Positions 18,998 to 28,194 of a stretch of DNA of 43,548 nucleotides are shown piece after piece (positions within the stretch are counted from its first letter, which is position 1; every line of letters begins with the position of its first letter). Origin of the DNA: Flavobacteriaceae bacterium (GTDB taxonomy: Bacteria > Bacteroidota > Bacteroidia > Flavobacteriales > Flavobacteriaceae). The notes under the pieces were generated by a model that was not told where the DNA came from, searched no databases, and saw only the letters and a program-made list of their open reading frames with translations. The stretch covers positions 1-43,548 of the forward strand of contig JALRAI010000003.1 of assembly GCA_023258055.1 (NCBI GenBank), written 5' to 3'. The position numbers and the translations under genes were made by a program.

Positions 18998-19891
18998 TTA
19001 CCAATCCTTTGAGCGTTTTACCTTGGCTCCTTTGGCCTTCTGCAAATTCATTTTGTCTTGAACCTTTTGCTCTTCATTATTCATAGCCTCTAGCAGATTT
19101 TTAATCTGCTGAGGAGACAATTGGCCTGGCTTGGGTTGCTGTGGCTTTTGATCCTGATTTTGATCGTTTTGATTTTGGTTATTGCCCTGCTCATCGCCCT
19201 TTTGATCCTTGGGGTCTTTTTGATTGTCTCCCTGATCTTGCTGGTCTTGATTGTCTTGATTATCCTGGTTTTCGTCGTTTTGATTAGGATCATTGTTGTT
19301 GTCCCCGTCCTGGTCCTTTTGATCTTGCTGGTTTTGGTCCTCTTTCTCTTCTTGATCCTTTTTATCGTCTTTATTTTCGTCTGGAGGGGGTGGATTTTTT
19401 TCCAAAAGATCCTGAGCTACTGCGAGATTATAACGGCTCTCATCATCTTGCGGATTATTGCGCAAAGCATCTTTATAAGCCTCAACCGCTTCCTGATACA
19501 TTTTTTCTTTCATAAAGGCATTGCCTAAATTGTGGAAGGCCCGATGTTTATGATCATAATTAGAGGCGTCTTTTGCTGCTTGCTTGAATCGAAAAAGAGC
19601 TTCTTTATTCTGGCCCCGCAGGTGGTATTCATTTCCTAAATTAAACGCTCCATCCTCTCGCTCGCCGAGTGCAAGAGCCTTGCGATAATCGGCCTCAGCC
19701 TGAGCAAATGATCCCTCAGCCAAATGGGTTGCCCCACTGGAAAGTGCCTTTTGTGCCTCTGGCGTCACAGGAATCTGCTCCTGGGCGTTCTGTTGTGCAA
19801 AGAGCCCTTGAGACTCAAGTGAAGCATGCGTTAACACCCCTAACAAAATGATATTTCTAATGCCTTTTCTAATCCTCATCACCTTGTTCAT
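18998..19891 (-). CDS. batC: BatC: TPR protein with long Asp/Gln/Asn/Lys-rich tail
   Basis: Signal peptide, TPRs (GAFNLGNEYHLRGQNKEALFRFKQAA; AFHNLGNAFMKEKMYQEAVEAYKDALRNNPQDDESRYNLA), low-complexity DNQ region. Confidence 0.85.
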   Translation of the reverse strand: MNKVMRIRKGIRNIILLGVLTHASLESQGLFAQQNAQEQIPVTPEAQKALSSGATHLAEGSFAQAEADYRKALALGEREDGAFNLGNEYHLRGQNKEALFRFKQAAKDASNYDHKHRAFHNLGNAFMKEKMYQEAVEAYKDALRNNPQDDESRYNLAVAQDLLEKNPPPPDENKDDKKDQEEKEDQNQQDQKDQDGDNNNDPNQNDENQDNQDNQDQQDQGDNQKDPKDQKGDEQGNNQNQNDQNQDQKPQQPKPGQLSPQQIKNLLEAMNNEEQKVQDKMNLQKAKGAKVKRSKDW

Positions 19892-20915
19892 TAAACAAAT
19901 TTAATTTTTTTAACCAATTGGTTTTGCGCTCGAGCATGAAGGAGTCCGCGAGCAATAAGGCCAATGCCAAAGCTAAAAACCACTGAAATTGGTCTTTAAA
20001 ATCCGTGAACTGCTTGGACTCAAACTCCGTCTTATCCATGGCGTTGAGTATGTCTTGAACCTGGGCCACAACCTCTTTGGTTTGGGTGCCATCGATATAT
20101 TTGCCCTCACCCCATTCCGCGATATTTTGTAAGTTCTGGGCATTGAGTTTAGTGATGACTTGATTGTTGTTCTCGTCTCTTTTGTAATACTGTAAAACCC
20201 CGTTGCGTTTTATCGGGATAGGCGCCCCAGCAGAACTGCCCACACCAATGGTATAAACCTGAATCCCAGCCTCCACAGCTTGACGCACTACGTCCTGATC
20301 ATTGCCTTGATGATCCTCGCCATCGCTGACAATAAACAACACTCTATTGGTCTGTTCTTGGTCGTTGTAATAGGTCTTAGAAAGATTAATCGCTTCATTA
20401 ATGGCCGTCCCTTGCGAAGAAACCATATCGGTATTCATATTGCTTAAAAACAACTTGGCCGAAGCAAAATCTGTCGTTATGGGGACTTGTGGAAAGGCAC
20501 TGCCCGCATAACCAATTACCCCAACACGATCTCCCACCAAATTGTTGATGATCTGCGTGACCAGTTGTTTGGACTTTTCCAATCGATTAGGCGCCACATC
20601 TTCGGCAAGCATACTTTTAGACACGTCTACAGCGAAGACCACATCTACCCCTTGACGTGTCACGGTCTCTATCTTTGACCCTAATTTTGGATTGACCAGA
20701 GCAATAATCAAGCAGGCCATGGACAAAGACCACACACTAAACTTGATCCAAGATTTAATCAATGATCGGTTTGGCCCCAATCGATCGATGGCTATTTTGG
20801 AGAAAAACTTTCTCTGTACGGTTTTCTGCCAAAGGATGCGCCCCACAAAGAAGGCCAGTGCCACAATCAGCAGCGCAAGTCCATAGAAATATATTGGTTG
20901 CTCGAGCTGATACAT
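19869..20915 (-). CDS. batB: BatB: VWA-domain membrane protein
   Basis: MIDAS DVVFAVDVSKSMLAEDVAPNRLEKSK; FIVSDGEDHQGND; N- and C-terminal TMs. Confidence 0.9.
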   Translation of the reverse strand: MYQLEQPIYFYGLALLIVALAFFVGRILWQKTVQRKFFSKIAIDRLGPNRSLIKSWIKFSVWSLSMACLIIALVNPKLGSKIETVTRQGVDVVFAVDVSKSMLAEDVAPNRLEKSKQLVTQIINNLVGDRVGVIGYAGSAFPQVPITTDFASAKLFLSNMNTDMVSSQGTAINEAINLSKTYYNDQEQTNRVLFIVSDGEDHQGNDQDVVRQAVEAGIQVYTIGVGSSAGAPIPIKRNGVLQYYKRDENNNQVITKLNAQNLQNIAEWGEGKYIDGTQTKEVVAQVQDILNAMDKTEFESKQFTDFKDQFQWFLALALALLLADSFMLERKTNWLKKLNLFNEQGDED

Positions 20916-21919
20916 CAGATAAAACTTTTAAATAGGGTTTGGCGCATGAGAAATTCAAAAAACAACAAAGCAAAAGCTGCTAATATAAGGGGGCGGTAGC
21001 CTTCGTCATACTGCTGATATTTAAACTCTTCTACCTCTGTTTTCTCAAGCTTGTTGATTTCATCGTATATCTCGCCTAATTTTGAGTTATTGGTGGCGCG
21101 GAAATATAAACCCCCGGTGGTTTGTGCGATTTCTTGAAGTAAGGCTTCGTCGATTTCTACCGGCACCTTACCGTATTGAAACTGACCATTAGGCCTCATG
21201 CCCACTGGCGAAAGGGCCAAACCGTTAGACCCTAAACCTATGGTGTAAACCTTTATGCCAAATTCCACGGCTAGCTCACTAGCGGTACGCGGGTCAATAA
21301 ATCCAGAATTATTCACCCCATCGGTCAGCAAGATGATTACCTTACTTTTTGCCCGACTCTCCTTAAGGCGATTCACCGCAGTGGCCAGACCCATACCTAT
21401 GGCCGTGCCCCCTTCAATAATGGTATTGTATTCGATAGACTTTAAAGCCGAGAGCACAAGTGTTTTATCGCTAGTAAGTGGAGTTTTGGTATAACTTTCC
21501 CCGGCGTACTCCACCAAGCCTAAACGGTCGTTCGGACGGTTATCAATAAATCGCGCAGCCACCTCTTTAAGGGCTTCAAGCCGGTTTGGAGTGAGATCAC
21601 GCGCCAGCATACTGGCCGATACGTCTATGGCCATGACAATGTCTATTCCACGAGAGGTTTTGATCCGCGTGCTTTGGTCTACATGCCTGGGTCGAGCCAG
21701 GGCAATAACGATCAGAACCACTGCCGCAATGCGCAGCACCCAAAGAAATGACTTGGCCCAAGACCAGTACTTACTGCTTTGGCCTGCATTGCTCAGGGAC
21801 GACATTCTCCATTCGGCATTATGGCGGCGGCGACTTTTGTAAAACCAAAAAATCAGCACCGGTACTAGGCCCAGAAGCCAAAACCACTCCGGCGAAACAA
21901 ATTCAAAAGTCCTTGTCAT
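20915..21919 (-). CDS. batA: BatA: VWA-domain membrane protein
   Basis: MIDAS DIVMAIDVSASMLARDLTPNRLEALKEVAARFI; IILLTDGVNNSGFIDP; TMs. Confidence 0.9.
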   Translation of the reverse strand: MTRTFEFVSPEWFWLLGLVPVLIFWFYKSRRRHNAEWRMSSLSNAGQSSKYWSWAKSFLWVLRIAAVVLIVIALARPRHVDQSTRIKTSRGIDIVMAIDVSASMLARDLTPNRLEALKEVAARFIDNRPNDRLGLVEYAGESYTKTPLTSDKTLVLSALKSIEYNTIIEGGTAIGMGLATAVNRLKESRAKSKVIILLTDGVNNSGFIDPRTASELAVEFGIKVYTIGLGSNGLALSPVGMRPNGQFQYGKVPVEIDEALLQEIAQTTGGLYFRATNNSKLGEIYDEINKLEKTEVEEFKYQQYDEGYRPLILAAFALLFFEFLMRQTLFKSFI

Positions 21920-23598
21920 GGCGCCTCGGCTTTTTGTTGGGTCTGTGGAATTTCCAAAGACACCGAATTAATAATGCGCTCTTTTATACCTTGTGCAAAT
22001 CGATTGTCCTCGACAAAAGCGACCATTACGGTTTGAATCCCTCCTTGCTGATCAAAAACCAAAAGTTCGTATTGATGCGGATCAGTCCCTACCCGGCCTG
22101 AAGTACTCGCGACATAAAAACTGCCATAGGCACGCAGCCCTTTAATGCCTTCAGGAGTTTCAAAAGATTCGTCCTTTACAATCAAGGTTCTGGCTCCCTG
22201 CTCCTCTAAAAGGGCTAAAGAGCGGTTTAAAGCCATGGCAATGTCCCAATTTTCTTGGGGATGCGCCTCTGTGGATGTCACTGCTATATAGAAATCATCT
22301 TCCAGGGTAAAGGCCTCAAAAATAGCAGTGCCCTTAGCAGAAAGACTGTCTTGATCAGGATGCTTATAAATCTTGCGCACTAAGATTTCAGGCGATTCTA
22401 AAATTACGGCAGGCACTCCATACTCACTTTTATACCATGGCCCCTGTGCCATGTCTTTCATAGCGTTACCGAAAATCTGATCCTTCGCTTCTTGGGGCCC
22501 CACATAAAACACATAGGACGCCAAGGCCACAACTAAAAAGGCCGAAGAAAAAACAATACGGCGCTTGCGTTTTTGCCTGAGCAACAGCTCAGCTCTAGCG
22601 GCGGCATCCAAGGCCTCTTGCTCGTCTTCTGGCTCTGGCTGGGGAATACCTGCTTTAAGAGATTCAATGATTGTTTTGGCCTGAGCTAGGTCCATTTCCC
22701 ACTGCTGGGGGGTCCCTTGACCCTTTGCAAACTTTATCAAATCCGCGCGGCGCAAGATCTGGCCTAAACTTGATATGGTCTGTATTTCGATTACAAAATG
22801 CCCCGCATTACGGTGTAGTTCCAGGCGGTCTAAAAGTTCCTCTGTGGTGCTCTCTAAGGCCCTGGAATCAATTTCTCTATGAATGTAGGTTTTTAATAGA
22901 TCTGTCAGCTCGGTGTACAGCGCCTTAAATTCATGGGGCGCTTGGGCCCCCTGTAGCGCAACTTTTTCGAACCTTTGACTAGCCTGCTCATAAGGGGGGA
23001 GTGGCGGTGGTGGTGGGGCTTGAACTTCAGATTTTTTTCTGCGCCAAAACCAAAACAATCCGCCTAGGGCTAGAAGACTTAAAAGACCCAGCCACGGCCA
23101 AATCGGACCCTTCTCTAAGGGCACTTGGGCCGATGGTTTAATGGCAAAAATCTGTTGCTGAGTTGTGTCTACTGGTATGGTCAAAACAGCCACATCAAAT
23201 TCTGGCGTATCAAAAGCGCTATCGTTAATCATCACCCTTTGTTTGCTCAAGCGATGGTAGCCAGAATCGAATTGGGTTAAGCCGTATTTTTTGCGCAATT
23301 CCCAGCGATATTTATTGTTTTGATCTCTCAAGGTGTCCACGGCATAACTGCGGATGACCTCAAAAGCCCCAAAAGATTTACCCTCTGGAAACATGACAAA
23401 ATCAGTACTGTCCGCCTGAACTTGAATTAAAAATTCGAGCTCTTCTCCGATCCTCATTTGGGTGGTGTCTAAAGAGGCCTGAACTTGGGCCCTCAGTGGG
23501 GTAAGCAAAAGTAGGCTGAAGATCAACAGAGGACCAAAAAGCACCCGGCCTCTTATCGAGCCCCAAGCAAAACTTCTATGTTTTCTCTCTGTCATCAC
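21916..23598 (-). CDS. BatD-like / DUF4381-like membrane protein with extra C-terminal domain
   Basis: Signal peptide, N-terminal beta domain (QASLDTTQMRIGEELEFLIQVQ), TM, proline stretch, helical domain, second TM, then about 180 aa C-terminal domain. Confidence 0.65.
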   Translation of the reverse strand: MMTERKHRSFAWGSIRGRVLFGPLLIFSLLLLTPLRAQVQASLDTTQMRIGEELEFLIQVQADSTDFVMFPEGKSFGAFEVIRSYAVDTLRDQNNKYRWELRKKYGLTQFDSGYHRLSKQRVMINDSAFDTPEFDVAVLTIPVDTTQQQIFAIKPSAQVPLEKGPIWPWLGLLSLLALGGLFWFWRRKKSEVQAPPPPPLPPYEQASQRFEKVALQGAQAPHEFKALYTELTDLLKTYIHREIDSRALESTTEELLDRLELHRNAGHFVIEIQTISSLGQILRRADLIKFAKGQGTPQQWEMDLAQAKTIIESLKAGIPQPEPEDEQEALDAAARAELLLRQKRKRRIVFSSAFLVVALASYVFYVGPQEAKDQIFGNAMKDMAQGPWYKSEYGVPAVILESPEILVRKIYKHPDQDSLSAKGTAIFEAFTLEDDFYIAVTSTEAHPQENWDIAMALNRSLALLEEQGARTLIVKDESFETPEGIKGLRAYGSFYVASTSGRVGTDPHQYELLVFDQQGGIQTVMVAFVEDNRFAQGIKERIINSVSLEIPQTQQKAEAP

Positions 23599-23601
23599 CC
23601 T

Positions 23602-24468
23602 CTATGCTCTGTTTTTAAAATAGCCCAAAAGTTTGCGCACATAGCTTTCCTGTAAACTACAGTCAATGGTGCCTGCGCCACATTTAGAAAAAGCCTCATG
23701 AAATTCGGCAACCTTTTTTTGATAGGCCAAATGATGATTGCGCCTTACAGATTTACTGCCGGTGTGCACCAAACGGCGCTGTCCAGTTTCGCGATCCAGC
23801 ATTTCTATCATCCCTAAATTGGGCAGGGCCGCCTCGCTTTGGTCATACACCCTTATGCCTGTTACATCGTGCTTGCGCGCAGCGATGCGCAAAGGGGATA
23901 GGAAGGGGGCGCTGATAAAGTCCGAAAGCACAAAGACGATGGCCTTTTTCTTCATCACAGAGGTCAGATACTTAAAAGCAGCGCCTATATCAGTTTTTTT
24001 GCCCTGTGGTTTAAACTCCAAAAGTTCACGAATCACACGAAGGACATGGGATTTGCCTTTTTTTGGCGGGATAAATAATTCTATTTGATCTGTAAAAAGA
24101 ATCAGCCCTATTTTGTCGTTGTTCTGCAGTGCCGAAAAGGCCAGGGTCGCCGCAATTTCTGTGAGCATCTCACCCTTAAACTGCTCCTGAGTCCCATATT
24201 GCTCTGATTGACTTACATCGACCATGAGCATTAGCGTGAGTTCGCGTTCTTCCTCAAAAACCTTGACAAAAGGTTCGTTATAACGAGCCGTGACATTCCA
24301 GTCTATAGCCCTGATGTCATCCCCATACTGATACCCACGCACCTCGCTAAAGGTCATCCCACGCCCTTTAAAGGTCGAATGGTACTCCCCCCCAAACACA
24401 TGGTCGCTCAAACGACGTGTTTTGATTTCTATGGCGCGTACTTTTTTTAAAAGGGTCTTTGTATCCAC
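23602..24468 (-). CDS. DUF58 domain-containing protein
   Basis: GEYHSTFKGRGMTFSEVRGYQYGDDIRAIDWNVTARYNEPFVKVFEEERELTLMLMVDVS is the DUF58 signature. Confidence 0.94.
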   Translation of the reverse strand: MDTKTLLKKVRAIEIKTRRLSDHVFGGEYHSTFKGRGMTFSEVRGYQYGDDIRAIDWNVTARYNEPFVKVFEEERELTLMLMVDVSQSEQYGTQEQFKGEMLTEIAATLAFSALQNNDKIGLILFTDQIELFIPPKKGKSHVLRVIRELLEFKPQGKKTDIGAAFKYLTSVMKKKAIVFVLSDFISAPFLSPLRIAARKHDVTGIRVYDQSEAALPNLGMIEMLDRETGQRRLVHTGSKSVRRNHHLAYQKKVAEFHEAFSKCGAGTIDCSLQESYVRKLLGYFKNRA

Positions 24469-24567
24469 AACACTGGAGTTTAGACTTCAGTTTAATGCTT
24501 TAATTAATAAATCCGATGAATCGTTCAGTCCGGCTTTTACGAAAATCGCAGTTGCCAACTTGGTAAA

Positions 24568-25572
24568 TTAAGGGACTTCGATAACATCGACAATGCGATG
24601 AATCAAGGCCTCGGATGTTACCTCCTCAGCCTCTGCTTCGTAGGTAATCCCGACTCGATGACGCAACACGTCATCAACTACCGCGCGGACATCCTCTGGA
24701 ATCACATAACCGCGCCCCTTAATAAAGGCATAACTTTTTGCAGCAAGCGCCAGATTAATGCTTCCGCGCGGGGAGGCCCCGTAACTGATCAGCGGTTTTA
24801 TATCTGCTAGATTATAGTCCTCCGGACGGCGGGTCGCAAAAATAATATCGAGTATGTAGCGCTCAATTTTCTCGTCCATATACACTTGACGGACTGCGGC
24901 TTGCGCTTTTTTAATTTGTGCCAGGGTGGCCACGGGTTTCACCGCCTGCAAACCTCCATTGAGATTCTGACGAATAATCAACTGCTCTTCGTCCAGGGCT
25001 GGATAATCAATGACTGTTTTGAGCATAAAACGGTCTACCTGGGCCTCAGGAAGTGGGTAGGTCCCTTCTTGTTCAATGGGGTTTTGGGTGGCCATGACCA
25101 AAAATGGCTGGTCGAGTTTAAAGGTCTCATCCCCAATGGTTACTTGGTGTTCTTGCATGGCCTCAAGCAGGGCTGACTGTACTTTTGCCGGTGCTCGGTT
25201 AATCTCATCTGCCAATACAAAGTTGGCAAAAATGGGGCCTTTTTTAATGCTGAAGTCATTGGTTTTGATGTTGTAAATCATCGTCCCAATAACATCCGCA
25301 GGCAAAAGGTCCGGGGTGAATTGTACCCGACTAAATGAACCTTTTACGGCTTTGGACAGGGTGTTGATGGCCAAAGTTTTTGCCAAACCAGGTACGCCCT
25401 CAAGGAGGATATGCCCTTGTGATAAGAGCCCAATGAGCAATCGTTCTATCATGTGTTTTTGGCCGACTATGACTTTGTTCATCTCTTGAGCGAGCAAATT
25501 CACTATGGCACTTTCACGCTCAATCATTTCGTTGAGCACTGCTAAATCTTGTGGGGTTTGATTAGATTCCAT
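24568..25572 (-). CDS. MoxR-family AAA+ ATPase
   Basis: KVIVGQKHMIERLLIGLLSQGHILLEGVPGLAKT; FVLADEINRAPAKVQSALLEAMQEHQVTIG; ATQNPIEQEGTYPLPEAQVDRF. Confidence 0.96.
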   Translation of the reverse strand: MESNQTPQDLAVLNEMIERESAIVNLLAQEMNKVIVGQKHMIERLLIGLLSQGHILLEGVPGLAKTLAINTLSKAVKGSFSRVQFTPDLLPADVIGTMIYNIKTNDFSIKKGPIFANFVLADEINRAPAKVQSALLEAMQEHQVTIGDETFKLDQPFLVMATQNPIEQEGTYPLPEAQVDRFMLKTVIDYPALDEEQLIIRQNLNGGLQAVKPVATLAQIKKAQAAVRQVYMDEKIERYILDIIFATRRPEDYNLADIKPLISYGASPRGSINLALAAKSYAFIKGRGYVIPEDVRAVVDDVLRHRVGITYEAEAEEVTSEALIHRIVDVIEVP

Positions 25573-25750
25573 AACTACATCCTTCCATTAAAAAAGACCG
25601 AACACTAGAGGCCGATCTTAAATTTCATGCCGCAAATTGAAGATAATTCATCAATTGCGCTGTTAATAATTGGTTAAAAAATACGATAAATAAAGGGGTT
25701 GGCAGCGTTTTATCCCCAATAAATTGGCTAATTTTAAATAAATTTTTGTC

Positions 25751-26620
25751 ATGAAAAATACATTCTCTTCTGTAATTGTGGGTTGTATGGATTGGGGCTC
25801 TTGGCGCCGTAATTTTGACACCCAACAAATGGCGGACCTCATCCAGTGGAGTATTTCCCATGGCCTGACTAGTTTTGATCATGCTGATATTTATGGAGAT
25901 TACACCGTAGAGGAGCAATTTGGCAAGGCATTGGACAGGGCTAATGTATCGCGCTCTGATCTTCAAATCATCAGTAAATGTGGGATACAATACGCCTGTG
26001 AGGCGCGTCCACATACCGTGAAACACTATCAATACGACACTGCATATATTATAGAAAGTGCAGAGCGCTCCATTGAACATTTGCGCTGCGCGTATTTAGA
26101 CCTTTTTTTATTGCATCGTCCCAGCCCTTTGATGCGCCCTGAGGCCGTAGCCGAAGCGGTAAATACACTCAAATCGCAAGGCAAAATAAAAGCCTTTGGC
26201 GTGTCGAATTTCACCCCGAGCCAAACCGATCTTATTGCCTCGCAAAGCCAAATAGAAGTCAATCAAATCCAGTGTTCTCTGACCCACCTCAGTCCTTTTT
26301 TCGATGGTAGTCTCGACCATATGATGACCCATGGCATTAAGCCCATGGCCTGGAGTCCCATAGGAAAGGTTTTTAAGGATAAAAGCGAGTCGACCTATAG
26401 AATTCATGCCGTGCTCAATAAGTTATGTGAGGAATATCAAGCCTCCAAAGATCAAATTGTTTTAGCCTGGCTCATGGCCCATCCCTCGGGTATTATACCC
26501 GTGGTCGGCACCACCCAAAAGGAACGATTGGCCTCAGCCGCAAAAGCAGCTGAAATCAAGCTTTCGGAAATTCATTGGTTTGAACTATTGGTGGCCAGTC
26601 AAGGTCACAAGGTTCCCTAA
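25751..26620 (+). CDS. Aldo/keto reductase
   Basis: MDWGSW..., SFDHADIYGDYTVEEQFGKAL, LHRPSPLM, FGVSNFTPSQ, GIIPVVGTTQKERL. Confidence 0.9.
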   Translation: MKNTFSSVIVGCMDWGSWRRNFDTQQMADLIQWSISHGLTSFDHADIYGDYTVEEQFGKALDRANVSRSDLQIISKCGIQYACEARPHTVKHYQYDTAYIIESAERSIEHLRCAYLDLFLLHRPSPLMRPEAVAEAVNTLKSQGKIKAFGVSNFTPSQTDLIASQSQIEVNQIQCSLTHLSPFFDGSLDHMMTHGIKPMAWSPIGKVFKDKSESTYRIHAVLNKLCEEYQASKDQIVLAWLMAHPSGIIPVVGTTQKERLASAAKAAEIKLSEIHWFELLVASQGHKVP

Positions 26621-26634
26621 TTGTAAACAAGTAA

Positions 26635-27405
26635 ATGACGCGACTCAATAACAAAACAGCCTTAATTACCGGGGCCACCTCAGGGATTGGTTTAGCTACA
26701 GCAAGGGCTTTGGCTCATGAAGGCTGTCGCCTCATTCTCACGGGGCGCCGTAGCCAGCGATTGATCGAATTAGCTCAAGAGTTAGAGGCTCTTGTTCCCG
26801 TGCTCACCCTCAATTTTGACGTTCGCGACCGCCAGCGCGTCTTTGCTCTATTGGGTGATCTGCCTGAGGAATTTAGCCTTGTCGACATACTGATCAATAA
26901 CGCGGGTAATGCCCACGGATTAGATGCCATACAAGACGGCGATCCAGACGATTGGGATGCCATGATTGACATAAACGTTAAAGGGCTTTTGTATGTTTCA
27001 AAGGCAATCATCCCTGGAATGATTGCACGAGCCTCAGGACATGTGATCCATATTGGTTCCACCGCGGGCAAAGAAGTTTACCCCAAGGGTAATGTCTATT
27101 GCGCCAGCAAACACGCTGTTGAGGCGCTCAACCACGGCATGCGCCTGGACCTCAATGGAACCGGCATCAAAGTTAGCGCCATTCATCCAGGCCTGGTCGA
27201 AACCGAATTTAGCCAAGTGCGCTTCAAAGGCGATACCGCGCGCGCAGAGCAGGTTTATAAAGGGTTCACCCCACTTCGTCCTGAGGACATCGCGGAAATC
27301 ATCGTTTTTGTTTTGGGCCGGCCCCCGCATGTGAATATTGCGGACCTCATGGTCATGTGCCTAGACCAGGCTTCAAGTACTGTGGTGAACAAAAAAACCT
27401 CGTAG
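26635..27405 (+). CDS. Short-chain dehydrogenase/reductase
   Basis: TALITGATSGIGLATARAL, LINNAGNAHG, YCASKHAVEALNHGMRLDL. Confidence 0.93.
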   Translation: MTRLNNKTALITGATSGIGLATARALAHEGCRLILTGRRSQRLIELAQELEALVPVLTLNFDVRDRQRVFALLGDLPEEFSLVDILINNAGNAHGLDAIQDGDPDDWDAMIDINVKGLLYVSKAIIPGMIARASGHVIHIGSTAGKEVYPKGNVYCASKHAVEALNHGMRLDLNGTGIKVSAIHPGLVETEFSQVRFKGDTARAEQVYKGFTPLRPEDIAEIIVFVLGRPPHVNIADLMVMCLDQASSTVVNKKTS

Positions 27406-28130
27406 TGGCCAAGTATGTAATCGGAGACATTCACGCAGGCGCGCGCGCACTAACTCAACTTTTAGAGCGCGCTCCACTGACCCCTGAAGATGAGCTCATT
27501 TTCTTGGGAGATTACCTAGACGGCTGGTCTGAAGGTCCGCAAGTTATTGAGACCCTAATGAAAATCTCTAAACAGTACTCCTGTCGCTTTATTCGCGGTA
27601 ATCACGATGCCCTTTGTTTAGATTATTTAAAGCATGGTAAGGCTCCGGAGCTTTGGGTGTTACACGGTGGCCAAAGTTCCATAGACGCCTATAAAAAATG
27701 TGCTTCAGCACAAATTAAACGTCACATTGAATTTTTAGAACAACTTGAAAACTACATAGAGGCAGAAAACAAGCTTTATCTGCACGCGGGTTTTTCTCAT
27801 CCAAAGGGACCGGGTGAGGAATTTCATCCCCATATGGTTTATTGGGACCGCAGTCTTTGGGAGACCGCACGCGCCGCCCATGAGTTAGATGATCAATCCT
27901 CATGGCAATATCCAGAGCGGCTAAAGCTTTACAAAGAAATTTATATCGGGCATACACCCGTACAACGCATCGGTGCCGCCACCCCATTTAGGGCTTCAAA
28001 TGTGTGGAATGTGGATACCGGGGCCGCTTTTGATGGCCCACTGAGCATGATCAACACAGAGACCAAAGCCTATTGGCAAAGCGATCCACTGCCCAGCCTT
28101 TACCCAAATGAAATCGGCCGAAAAGCTTAA
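27405..28130 (+). CDS. Metallophosphoesterase, bis(5'-nucleosyl)-tetraphosphatase / Ser-Thr phosphatase-like
   Basis: VAKYVIGDIHAGARALTQLL, IFLGDYLDGW, FIRGNHDALCL, HAGFSHP, GHTP. GTG at 27405 overlaps the SDR stop (TAGTG). Confidence 0.85.
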   Translation: MAKYVIGDIHAGARALTQLLERAPLTPEDELIFLGDYLDGWSEGPQVIETLMKISKQYSCRFIRGNHDALCLDYLKHGKAPELWVLHGGQSSIDAYKKCASAQIKRHIEFLEQLENYIEAENKLYLHAGFSHPKGPGEEFHPHMVYWDRSLWETARAAHELDDQSSWQYPERLKLYKEIYIGHTPVQRIGAATPFRASNVWNVDTGAAFDGPLSMINTETKAYWQSDPLPSLYPNEIGRKA

Positions 28131-28194
28131 ATCTCATGCGCATTTTAAAGCGCGCAACCAGGGAGTTCTTCTTCGCGGGCAAATGGGCGAAGAC

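Noticed and set aside
19121-19528. Plus-strand 135-aa very hydrophobic ORF (MAWLGLLWLLILILIVLILV...)
   Set aside because: Exact antisense of the Asp/Gln/Asn-rich BatC tail; GAT/CAA/AAC codons read as ATC/TTG/GTT in reverse. Artifact.
28171-28192. Hairpin CTTCGC-N10-GCGAAG between convergent phosphatase and ALDH genes
   Set aside because: Short stem with no T-run on either side; not convincing as a terminator.
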